Position numbers and translations under genes: made by a program. A stretch of DNA of 33,169 nt from Nocardia aurantiaca (GTDB taxonomy: Bacteria > Actinomycetota > Actinomycetes > Mycobacteriales > Mycobacteriaceae). The DNA is taken from the NCBI RefSeq assembly GCF_009708175.1, contig NZ_WMBB01000024.1, positions 1-33,169 on the forward strand, in the 5' to 3' direction. Below, piece by piece: positions 7,896-14,833 of this stretch. Each line of letters starts with the position of its first letter. The stretch's first letter is position 1. Under the pieces are notes generated by a model that was not told where the DNA came from, searched no databases, and saw nothing but the letters and a program-made list of their open reading frames with translations.

Positions 7896-8771
7896 ATGGG
7901 TACGGTGAGCGCGGTCCGCATGGAAACCTTTCTCGCCGTGGCCAAACACTCCAGCATTCGTCGCGCCGCCGCGCAGTTGCATATCACCGAAGCCGCCGCC
8001 TCGGCGGCCGTAGCACACATCGAGAAACAACTCGGGGCGAAACTCGTCGCCAAATCCGGGCGCGGTATCGCGCTCACCGAGGCGGGGCGGGTGTACGCCG
8101 ACTACTGCCGCAGCATCCTCGGATTGATGAAGGAGGCACACGCCGCCGTCCGGGAAGCCGAGACCGGACGGTTGCGGATCGGGGTGGTGGCGACAGCCGG
8201 CGAATACGTGCTGCTCCGGCTGCTGGCGTCCTTCCGAAACCGCTACCCGGACATCGAACTGGGGCTGTCCATCCAGCCGCGTGATGTGCTGTACCTCGAA
8301 TTGACCCACCACGAAACCGATCTCGTGGTGGCGGGCCGTCCGCCCCATGATGCGGGACTGGTCACCCGCGCCCGCCGGCCCTGCCAACTTGTCGTGGTCG
8401 GTGCGCCGCGGCTCTGGTCCGACCCCTGTGAGGCCACCTGGCTGCTGCGCGGCAAAGGATCAGGCACCCGCGACACCACGCTCGCGCTCTTCGACCGTCT
8501 CCAAATCCGGCCGCCCACACTGACTCTCGGCACCCATGGCGCTGCCTTGGCCGCCGCGCGCGAGGGGCTGGGTATCACCCTGATCCACTCCGATGCCATC
8601 GCCTCGGACCTCGCGGCCGGTCACCTGGAAGTCCTGACGGTGGAGGGCACTCCCCTCAACCGCCCCTGGCATGCCGTCACGACCCGCACGCCGACACCCG
8701 CCGTCCGCCTGTTCCTCTCACACATCACCGACCCGGCCCAAGTCGGTGACAAGGCGTTTCGCGGAGTGTGA
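7896..8771 (+). CDS. cbbR: LysR-family regulator, probable CbbR
   Basis: The 291-residue protein has a LysR winged helix-turn-helix at about residues 8-65 (METFLAVAKHSSIRRAAAQL, ITEAAASAAVAHIEKQLG) and a substrate-binding domain from about 92 to the end. CbbR proteins sense Calvin-cycle or redox metabolites and activate the cbb operon. The call as CbbR rests mainly on its position, divergent from cbbL with an inverted repeat between, since the effector domain gives no private motif I can verify. The ATG at 7896 is chosen because it lies 5 nt after a TACCGT box. An in-frame TTG at 7881 would add five residues and overlap that box. It converges on the MFS gene with a 6-nt gap. Confidence 0.85.
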   Translation: MGTVSAVRMETFLAVAKHSSIRRAAAQLHITEAAASAAVAHIEKQLGAKLVAKSGRGIALTEAGRVYADYCRSILGLMKEAHAAVREAETGRLRIGVVATAGEYVLLRLLASFRNRYPDIELGLSIQPRDVLYLELTHHETDLVVAGRPPHDAGLVTRARRPCQLVVVGAPRLWSDPCEATWLLRGKGSGTRDTTLALFDRLQIRPPTLTLGTHGAALAAAREGLGITLIHSDAIASDLAAGHLEVLTVEGTPLNRPWHAVTTRTPTPAVRLFLSHITDPAQVGDKAFRGV

Positions 8772-8777
8772 CGCGGT

Positions 8778-10001
8778 TCAGCGCCGCCCGGTGAGCGCCG
8801 CGACCGGCACCACGGCCAACGCCAGCAGGCCGCCGGTCAGTGCGAGCGCCGGGAAGCTGGTGGCCGCGACCATCAGACCCGAGCCCATGCCGCCCGTCGC
8901 ACCGGCGATCGCGATCGAGACGTCCACCGTGCCCTGGGTCCTCGCCCGGGTCGCCAACGGCGCCGAATCGGTGATGATGGCCGTGCCCGCCACCAATCCC
9001 AGGTTCCATCCCAGACCCAGCAGCGCGAGCGCCACCGCCAGCCAGACGATCGTGTCCGTCGGCGCGGCGGCCGCCAGCACGCCGGCGGCGAGCAGTGCGA
9101 TACCCGAAGCCGTTGCGACGATGAGCTTTCCGTAGCGGTCGACGAGGAGGCCCGTCACCGGCGACGGCAGGTACATGGCCGCCACGTGAATCGCGATCAC
9201 CACACCCGCCGCGGTGGTGCCGTGCCCGTGGGCGTGCATGTGCACCGGTGTCATGGTCATGATCGCCACCATCACGAGCTGGGTCACGACCATAACCAGC
9301 GCGCCGGTCGCGATCCCGGCTCCGAGCGCCTCCACGGACTCGCCCTGGACGCCTGCCTCCGCGGCCTCGGTGTGCACAGCACGCGCCAGCAACAGCGGAT
9401 CGGGTCGCAACGCCACCGCGAGCACGACCGCGGCCGCGCCATAGGCCAGCGCCGCCAGCAGGAACGGCCCCGCGAGGTGCGGAATACCCAGCGCCGCAGC
9501 GAGATTACCGGTCGGTGTCGCGAGATTCGGCCCGACCACCCCGCCGAGAGTCGTCGCCACCAGCACGGTTGACACCGCGCGTCCCCGGTGTGCGGGATCC
9601 GCGAGATCGGCTCCCGCATACCGCGCCTGCAGATTCGTGGCGGTCCCGGCCCCATAGATGAACAGGGACGCGAACAGCAGAACCGGATTCGACAATGTGG
9701 CGGCCAGAATCACCCCGAGCGCTCCCAATGCTCCGACGCCGTATCCGAGTGCCAGACCCGGCCGTCGCCCGCGGGCCTGCGACACGCGCCCCACGACCAC
9801 CGCGGCCAACGCGGACCCCGCCGTGAACAACGCGCTCGGCAATCCCGCCAGCCCGGTCGACCCCAGCATGTCCTGGGCCAGCAGCGCACCGACGGTGATC
9901 CCGGCCGACAGCCCCGCCCCACTGAGTACCTGCGACCCGACGAGGATCCGAAGAATGCGCCGCTGCGCCAGTTCGGGGGTCACGGACAGAACGGTGGTCA
10001 T
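8778..10001 (-). CDS. Major facilitator superfamily exporter, 12 helices
   Basis: The 407-residue protein is a long series of hydrophobic helices in the two six-helix bundles of a drug-efflux type MFS carrier. The loop GRVSQARGRRPG between helices 2 and 3 matches the MFS motif A region (usually G-x-L-a-D-r-x-G-r-r). A histidine-rich stretch, TPVHMHAHGHGTT, lies just after the predicted seventh helix; similar 'MTMTP.H' stretches occur in this MFS group and a metal or proton role is only a guess. The ATG at 10001 follows GGAGA; upstream frame extension crosses the control region. It is divergent from the MerR-peroxiredoxin gene, and a perfect 28-bp inverted repeat sits 34-61 nt before its start, so it is probably repressed or induced locally. 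The exported compound is unknown. Confidence 0.85.
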   Translation of the reverse strand: MTTVLSVTPELAQRRILRILVGSQVLSGAGLSAGITVGALLAQDMLGSTGLAGLPSALFTAGSALAAVVVGRVSQARGRRPGLALGYGVGALGALGVILAATLSNPVLLFASLFIYGAGTATNLQARYAGADLADPAHRGRAVSTVLVATTLGGVVGPNLATPTGNLAAALGIPHLAGPFLLAALAYGAAAVVLAVALRPDPLLLARAVHTEAAEAGVQGESVEALGAGIATGALVMVVTQLVMVAIMTMTPVHMHAHGHGTTAAGVVIAIHVAAMYLPSPVTGLLVDRYGKLIVATASGIALLAAGVLAAAAPTDTIVWLAVALALLGLGWNLGLVAGTAIITDSAPLATRARTQGTVDVSIAIAGATGGMGSGLMVAATSFPALALTGGLLALAVVPVAALTGRR

Positions 10002-10034
10002 CGACGATCTCCGAACACTAGCGCAGCATATGGA

Positions 10035-10062
10035 CAATATTCCAAAGAGTATTGGAATATTG
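10035..10062. promoter_or_regulatory. Perfect 28-bp inverted repeat ahead of the MFS gene, probable operator
   Basis: CAATATTCCAA at 10035-10045 and TTGGAATATTG at 10052-10062 are exact reverse complements, separated by AGAGTA. The arms are AT-rich in a GC-rich region. The site lies between two diverging genes, so no transcript ends here, and it overlaps where an MFS promoter should be (TATGCT on the minus strand at 10030-10025 is a possible -10). It differs from the MerR-type dyad at 10127-10148, so it may bind a second regulator. Confidence 0.7.
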
Positions 10063-10123
10063 AGGCCACGGCAAACGCGGCGGACGTGCCCATGATGAGT
10101 CCCGTCGACGATGGATTCCACGC

Positions 10124-10155
10124 TTGACTTTGCCCCGGGGGGCAAGGTTTACCGT
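10124..10155 (+). promoter_or_regulatory. MerR-type promoter with dyad in a 20-bp spacer
   Basis: TTGACT (10124-10129) and TACCGT (10150-10155) are good -35 and -10 boxes set 20 bp apart. The abnormally long spacer holds a dyad, TTGCCCC and GGGGCAA (10130-10136 and 10139-10145), extendable to nine of ten pairs over 10127-10148. Long spacers with a central dyad are the hallmark of promoters that MerR proteins activate by DNA distortion. The GTG start of the MerR gene is 6 nt after the -10 box, so the mRNA is probably leaderless and the gene self-regulated. Confidence 0.8.
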
Positions 10156-10161
10156 CGGCAC

Positions 10162-11100
10162 GTGAGAATTGGGCAGGTTGCACAGCTGGCGGACGTGAGC
10201 CCGAAGGCGATTCGGCGATACGAGGCCATGGGCCTGATCGCACCGGACCGCTCGGGCAACGGCTATCGCGAATATTCCGAGCACGATGTCCGGCTCGTAC
10301 GCGAGATCAGGGCACTGAGCCGCCTCGGCATCCCGGTCGACGAAACCCGCCCCTTCCTGGACTGCCTGGCCTCGGGCAGTGAACACGGCGACGACTGCCC
10401 GGCCTCACTGGCCGAGTATCAGCGGGCCATCGATGAAATCGATTCACGGATGGCCGCTTTGGCCGAACGCAGGGATGCGCTGGCCATTCGACTACGCGAG
10501 GCCGCGTACCGCGGTTCCCGTGTCGCGGCGCCGCCCGTCGATCTATTGACGCTGCCGCCGAACCTCCCCGCGCCGGTGGATGACGGCGCCGCCGCGCACT
10601 TGCCGGGCATGACGTTGCCGTCCATTCGCCTTCGCTGCACCGACGGCACGACCGTCGATCTCGCCGCCCTGCCGCAAGGCCGGACCGTCATCTACATCTA
10701 CCCCCTGACCGGCCGCCCGGACGCCGATATCCCCGCGGGCTGGAACGAGATCCCCGGCGCCCGCGGCTGCACCACGCAGGCCTGCGACTTTCGCGACCAT
10801 CACACCGAGCTACGCGCAGCGGGCGCGTCGAAGGTCTTCGGGCTCTCCACCCAAGATCGGGACTACCAGTGCGAGGTGGTCGATCGCCTGAGTCTTCCGT
10901 TCGAGATGCTCTCCGATTCCGGCTGTCAGCTCGCGGCCCTACTGTCCCTGCCCACCTTCGAGGCGGCCGGTCGGACCCTCTACAAGCGCATGACCCTCGT
11001 CATCCGGAATGGTGTGGTCGAGCACGTCTTCTACCCGGTCTTCCCGCCCAACCGGCACGCGTCGGAGGTTATCGATTGGCTGCGGTCGTCCGGTGAGTGA
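10162..11100 (+). CDS. MerR regulator fused to a peroxiredoxin-like domain
   Basis: Residues 1-70 are a MerR DNA-binding domain (IGQVAQLADVSPKAIRRYE, then the wing GNGYREYSE). Residues about 80-115 form the dimerisation helix. Residues about 147-309 read as a thioredoxin-fold peroxiredoxin of BCP/AhpC-TSA type: LPGMTLPSIRL, then VIYIYPLTGRP, GARGCTTQACDFRDH, KVFGLSTQD, PFEMLSD and a late RMTLVIRNGVVEHVFYP. Cys203 and Cys208 have the C-x4-C spacing of BCP peroxidatic and resolving cysteines. Other cysteines are at 68, 79, 159, 237 and 255. I infer a redox- or peroxide-responsive regulator acting on itself and probably on the divergent exporter. The GTG at 10162 is fixed by the MerR N-terminus and the promoter. 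Whether the domain still reduces peroxide is unknown. Confidence 0.85.
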   Translation: MRIGQVAQLADVSPKAIRRYEAMGLIAPDRSGNGYREYSEHDVRLVREIRALSRLGIPVDETRPFLDCLASGSEHGDDCPASLAEYQRAIDEIDSRMAALAERRDALAIRLREAAYRGSRVAAPPVDLLTLPPNLPAPVDDGAAAHLPGMTLPSIRLRCTDGTTVDLAALPQGRTVIYIYPLTGRPDADIPAGWNEIPGARGCTTQACDFRDHHTELRAAGASKVFGLSTQDRDYQCEVVDRLSLPFEMLSDSGCQLAALLSLPTFEAAGRTLYKRMTLVIRNGVVEHVFYPVFPPNRHASEVIDWLRSSGE

Positions 11101-11113
11101 GCCATTGCGCCAT

Positions 11114-11142
11114 TTCGTTAGTTAGCGACATGCAACTATATT
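11114..11142 (+). promoter_or_regulatory. Promoter of the DHA2 exporter overlapped by a MarR-like box
   Basis: TATATT at 11137-11142 is a good -10 box, with a weak TTCGTT 17 nt upstream. TAGTTAGC and GCAACTA at 11119-11126 and 11132-11138 form a near-perfect dyad (one extra base in the left arm) lying between and over these boxes. The shape resembles MarR-family sites, and a MarR gene is the second gene of the operon, so autorepression is the natural inference. Confidence 0.55.
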
Positions 11143-11179
11143 GGGGCACTGTTCGTTCGTTGACTTGCGGGAGGCTCTG

Positions 11180-12946
11180 ATGGCTGCGGCCCCTACCACC
11201 GGCTTGGATGCCGGTGATGTCCAGACCATTCGGAGGCGACTCCGGATCGAGCATGACCATCCGCACTACAAGTGGGTGGCGTTGTCGAATACGACGCTGG
11301 GCATGCTCATGGTCACCATCAACTCGTCGATCGTGACGATCTCGCTGCCGGACATCTTCCGCGGCATCGGGCTGAATCCGCTCGAGCCGGCCAATGTGAG
11401 CTACCTGCTGTGGCTGATGATGGGCTTCCTGCTCTCCTCGGCCGTGCTGGTGGTGATGTTCGGGCGGCTCGGCGACATGGTCGGGCGCGTCAAGATCTAC
11501 AACTACGGGTTCGTGGTGTTCACCATCGCGGCCATCGCCTTGTCGTTCGATCCCTTCACACACGGTGGCGGCGCGGTGTGGCTGATCGCCTGGCGCGTGA
11601 TCCAGGGTGTCGGCGGCGCCATGCTGATGGCCAATGCGGCGGCCATCCTCACCGACGCTTTCCCGGCCGATGAGCGCGGGTTCGCGCTGGGCATCAATCA
11701 GGTTGCGGCCGTGGCCGGTTCGTTCCTGGGCCTGCTCATCGGCGGTGTGCTGTCGCAATGGGATTGGAAGGCCATCTTCTGGGTGAGTGTGCCGTTCGGC
11801 ATTCTCGGCACCGTCTGGTCGTACCGGTCGCTGCACGACAATGGCCAACGCAGCCCGGGTTCGCTGGATCTGCCGGGCACCATCACCTTCGCGCTGGGCC
11901 TGACCGCGCTGCTGACCGGCATCACCTACGGCATTCAGCCGCACGGGGATTCGAAGACCGGCTGGACCAATCCGTGGGTGCTGGGCGCGGTGATCGGCGG
12001 CCTCGTGCTGCTGGCGGTGTTCTGCGTCATCGAGACCAAGGTCGCGCAGCCGATGTTCAATCTGTCGCTGTTCAAGAACCGGGCGTTCGCGCTGGGCAAT
12101 GTCGCCGGGCTCATGGCCTCGCTGGGCCGCGGTGGCCTGCAGTTCATGCTGATCATCTGGCTACAAGGCATCTGGCTGCCGCTGCACGGGTTCTCCTTCG
12201 AGGAGACGCCGCTGTGGGCGGGCATCTACCTGCTGCCGCTGACCGTCGGATTCCTTGTGGCGGGGCCGGTTTCGGGCAAGCTGTCGGACAAGTACGGGGC
12301 GCGGATGTTCGCCACGGTCGGCATGCTGATCACCGGCCTCACCTTCATCCTGTTGGTGGTGCTCCCGGTCGACTTCGACTACTGGGTGTTCGCGATCGTC
12401 ATCGCCCTCAATGGTCTGGGCTCGGGCATGTTCGCCTCCCCGAACACCGCCGAGATCATGTCGGCCGTGCCCGCCGCCCAGCGCGGTGTGGCCTCGGGTA
12501 TGCGCGGCACGCTGTTCAACGGTGGCATGGCGCTGTCGATCGGCCTGTTTTTCTCGCTCATGATCGTCGGCTTGTCGAATACGCTTCCGGATGCCATGAA
12601 CTCTGGGCTGCAGCAACAGGGCGTGCCCGCGCAGTCGGCCGAGGCCATCGCGGATCTGCCTGCGGTGGGCAGCCTGTTCGCCGCGTTCCTCGGCTACAAC
12701 CCGATCAAGGAATTGCTCGGTCCCACCGGCACTCTGGACAAGCCCGGCGTGCACGGCGATGTGCTCACCGGCCAGGAGTTCTTCCCGCACCTGATCTCCG
12801 GCCCGTTCCACTCGGGTCTGGTCGTGGTCTTCATCGGCGCCGCGATTATGATGCTGATCGGCGCGGTGGCCTCGTGGTTCGCCGGTAGCCCCACCGTCCC
12901 GGACGAGGCTGCCGAACTGCGTGAAGCCGCTCGCGAGGGAATCTGA
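11180..12946 (+). CDS. DHA2-type MFS drug exporter, 14 helices
   Basis: The 588-residue protein is a DHA2 (EmrB/QacA-like) proton antiporter with 14 predicted membrane helices, located in the cytoplasmic membrane and expected to export hydrophobic or cationic compounds. It starts with a hydrophilic lead of about 35 residues. The first helix is ALSNTTLGMLMVTINSSIVT; the motif A-like GRLGDMVGRVKIY follows, and a motif C-like segment (GINQVAAVAGSFLGLLIGG) lies in helix 5. A long periplasmic-type loop of about 70 residues sits between the last two helices. GGGAGG precedes the ATG at 11180 by 6 nt. The stop codon is followed within 2 nt by the ribosome-binding site of the MarR gene, so both are in one operon, and a MarR-like box covers the promoter. 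The substrate is unknown. Confidence 0.9.
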   Translation: MAAAPTTGLDAGDVQTIRRRLRIEHDHPHYKWVALSNTTLGMLMVTINSSIVTISLPDIFRGIGLNPLEPANVSYLLWLMMGFLLSSAVLVVMFGRLGDMVGRVKIYNYGFVVFTIAAIALSFDPFTHGGGAVWLIAWRVIQGVGGAMLMANAAAILTDAFPADERGFALGINQVAAVAGSFLGLLIGGVLSQWDWKAIFWVSVPFGILGTVWSYRSLHDNGQRSPGSLDLPGTITFALGLTALLTGITYGIQPHGDSKTGWTNPWVLGAVIGGLVLLAVFCVIETKVAQPMFNLSLFKNRAFALGNVAGLMASLGRGGLQFMLIIWLQGIWLPLHGFSFEETPLWAGIYLLPLTVGFLVAGPVSGKLSDKYGARMFATVGMLITGLTFILLVVLPVDFDYWVFAIVIALNGLGSGMFASPNTAEIMSAVPAAQRGVASGMRGTLFNGGMALSIGLFFSLMIVGLSNTLPDAMNSGLQQQGVPAQSAEAIADLPAVGSLFAAFLGYNPIKELLGPTGTLDKPGVHGDVLTGQEFFPHLISGPFHSGLVVVFIGAAIMMLIGAVASWFAGSPTVPDEAAELREAAREGI

Positions 12947-12961
12947 CCGGAGGAGATCACG

Positions 12962-13408
12962 CTGCCCGAGCCCACGAGCGTCGCCGATCCGAACCAGCTC
13001 ACCGAAGCCGCCGATCTGTACCACACCATCGGCCGCCTCTTACGCTTGTTGCGCCACTCCGGCGACCTCGGGGCCCTCAGCCCCGGCGCAGCCTCGGCCC
13101 TCGCCACCGTCGCCCGCTGCGGCCCCTTGCGCCTGGGCGACCTGGCCAATATCGAACGCGTCAGCGCCCCGACCATGTCCCGCATAGTCACGGGCTTGGA
13201 AAAGGGCGGCTATCTGACCCGCGACGCCGACCCGGAAGACGGCCGAGCCCAGTTGCTCACAGCCACGGCCGCCGCCCACGACCTGGTCACCGGCCTGACC
13301 TCGGCCCGCATCCAGCGCTTCGCCGAAGCCTTGAAACACCTGACCCCGGCCCAGCGCGAATCCGTCAGGTCCGGCCTCGATACCTTGATCGAGGCCCTCG
13401 AGGCGTAG
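12962..13408 (+). CDS. MarR-family regulator with probable CTG start
   Basis: The 148-residue protein has the MarR winged helix at about 55-100 (LRLGDLANIERVSAPTMSRI, then the wing DPEDGRAQLLTAT) flanked by dimer-forming helices. MarR proteins usually repress exporter genes and release DNA when they bind phenolic or drug-like ligands. No ATG, GTG or TTG exists between the preceding in-frame stop (12944) and codon 29. A strong GGAGGAG at 12949-12955 sits 6 nt ahead of a CTG at 12962, and starting there gives a normal MarR N-terminal helix. A TTG at 13046 would remove that helix and has no ribosome-binding site. It is cotranscribed with the exporter before it and converges on the next gene with 4 nt between. 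Confidence 0.82.
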   Translation: MPEPTSVADPNQLTEAADLYHTIGRLLRLLRHSGDLGALSPGAASALATVARCGPLRLGDLANIERVSAPTMSRIVTGLEKGGYLTRDADPEDGRAQLLTATAAAHDLVTGLTSARIQRFAEALKHLTPAQRESVRSGLDTLIEALEA

Positions 13409-13412
13409 CCCG

Positions 13413-14234
13413 TCAGGCCGGGATCAAGCGCTCGCGGAGGTAGGCGAGGATCTCGTCTCGGGCTTGGATCGTGGGGTGGCCTTCCTCGTCGACCAGGTGG
13501 GCGGTGACGACGCTGTGGGGTGTTCGGACCACCTCTCGGAAGAAGGGCGGGGGTTCGGGGTTGGCGTGTTCGCCGGAGAGGACTCGGCCGTCGAAGCGGT
13601 TGCCGAGGAGTTGGGCGTAGGCGGCGAAACGCTGGCCGGTGCACCACTTGTCGTTGTCGAAGCGGTAGGCGAGGGCGCGGAGGTCATCGCGTTCGAAGCG
13701 GGCGCGGATGGCGGTGGCGTCCTCCGGAGAGAGTTCGAGGCCCGCCGGGTCGTCGAGAGGTAGGGATGGATGATTGATGACCGGGGCGATGACAGCGGGT
13801 TCGAGAGTCATGGTGAGGGCGAAGTTGCCGGTGAAGCACATGCCTACCGCGCCGACGCCCGGGCCGCCCGATTCGGCGTGGGCCAGGCGGGCCAGGGCAC
13901 GCAACCAGACGGCGACGGGGCTGGTGCCGCCACCGGCGAAGGCACGGAACTCCTTGCTGACGCAAGTTTTTCGGGCGATGGGATCGCCGAGCTCGACGGT
14001 CGGGTAGGCGCCGTCGATGCCGAACAGTGAGGGGACATAGACGGTGAAGCCCGCGTCGCGGACCCACCGGGCGAAGCGCAGGACATCGGGGCTGATGCCG
14101 GGCATCTCCGGCATGACGATGACGGCGGGGCCGCTGCCCGCCACGTAGACCGTCTTCTCCTCGCCCTCGAGTGCGATGGCGCGCTTGGCGAAATCGCCCA
14201 GAATGTCGGTGGGCGTTGGGTTCTCGGACTTCAC
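13413..14234 (-). CDS. Dienelactone hydrolase family protein
   Basis: The 273-residue alpha/beta hydrolase matches the dienelactone hydrolase family. It has Glu43 in VIVMPEMPGISP, nucleophile Cys133 in GMCFTGN (Gly-x-Cys-x-Gly-like elbow, here G-x-C-x-x-G), an acidic residue around 193-195, and His253 in EGHPT. Dienelactone hydrolases open lactone rings in chloroaromatic breakdown, but most family members in actinobacteria have unknown substrates, and no aromatic pathway genes are nearby. The chosen start is GTG at 14234, with GAGGAGG 11 nt upstream, a somewhat long spacing. The region 64-106 is enriched in small hydrophilic residues and loops. It converges with the MarR gene. Confidence 0.85.
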   Translation of the reverse strand: MKSENPTPTDILGDFAKRAIALEGEEKTVYVAGSGPAVIVMPEMPGISPDVLRFARWVRDAGFTVYVPSLFGIDGAYPTVELGDPIARKTCVSKEFRAFAGGGTSPVAVWLRALARLAHAESGGPGVGAVGMCFTGNFALTMTLEPAVIAPVINHPSLPLDDPAGLELSPEDATAIRARFERDDLRALAYRFDNDKWCTGQRFAAYAQLLGNRFDGRVLSGEHANPEPPPFFREVVRTPHSVVTAHLVDEEGHPTIQARDEILAYLRERLIPA

Positions 14235-14315
14235 TGGCGCGCGGCCCTCCTCGATGCGACGAATCGTCTCGATGGTAATCGGGAACGGCGGCGTGTGAAG
14301 CGAGTGTGTTATTCG

Positions 14316-14744
14316 TCAGCCGTGCAGGTACTTCACCAGCGCCTCGCGCTCGGTTTCCAGTTCGGAGATCTGGCTTTTGACCACGTCTCCGATGCTGACG
14401 ATGCCGATCATCCGACCGTCGCGCAGGACCGGGAGATGGCGGATACGGTGCTCGGTCATGGTGGCGTTGAGGGTTTCGACACGATCGTCGGGCGAGCAGG
14501 TGTGCACGGCGGCGGTCATGATCGAGGAGACGGGCGCATCCAGCAGCACCGCGCCATTGGTGTGGAGCCGGCGCACGATGTCTCGTTCGGAGACGATGCC
14601 GGCCATGGCGGCGCCGTCGCGCGACACGATGACCGCGCCGACATTGTGTACCGCCAGGACTCTGAGCAGTTCACGCACTGTTGCATCGGGTGCGATCGTG
14701 ACGACGCCGCTGCCCTTCCGGCGCAGGATTTCCGAGATTCGCAT
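14316..14744 (-). CDS. Two-CBS-domain protein
   Basis: The 142-residue protein consists almost entirely of two CBS domains (about 6-61 and 72-126), followed by a charged helix (QISELETEREALVKYLHG). Paired CBS modules bind adenosine nucleotides or similar ligands and act as energy or redox sensors; stand-alone versions like this are common in mycobacteria and relatives, including hypoxia-induced ones. The pairs VSERDIVRRL and VSIGDVVKSQ end the two modules and carry the usual Asp. The ATG at 14744 is chosen because MRISEILRRK begins the first domain; the upstream sequence is G-rich but has no clear ribosome-binding site. It lies 89 nt beyond the stop of the minus-strand reductase gene and may be cotranscribed with it. 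The partner is unknown. Confidence 0.9.
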   Translation of the reverse strand: MRISEILRRKGSGVVTIAPDATVRELLRVLAVHNVGAVIVSRDGAAMAGIVSERDIVRRLHTNGAVLLDAPVSSIMTAAVHTCSPDDRVETLNATMTEHRIRHLPVLRDGRMIGIVSIGDVVKSQISELETEREALVKYLHG

Positions 14745-14833
14745 ATGCCCACCGCCCAACGCTCGGGACTGTCGATGGTTACCAGAATGCCGCTGATAAT
14801 CGGGTCTGAACAGCAACGATTGCGATTCGATGC

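Noticed and set aside
302..8771. A CO2-fixation role for the thiolase or the HdeD-like protein
   Set aside because: Only proximity suggests it; both lie outside the cbb operon, behind a hairpin, and neither family has a known role in the Calvin cycle.
10035..10062. The 28-bp inverted repeat as a terminator
   Set aside because: Neither neighbouring gene is transcribed into it (both diverge from it), and its stem is AT-rich without a T-run.
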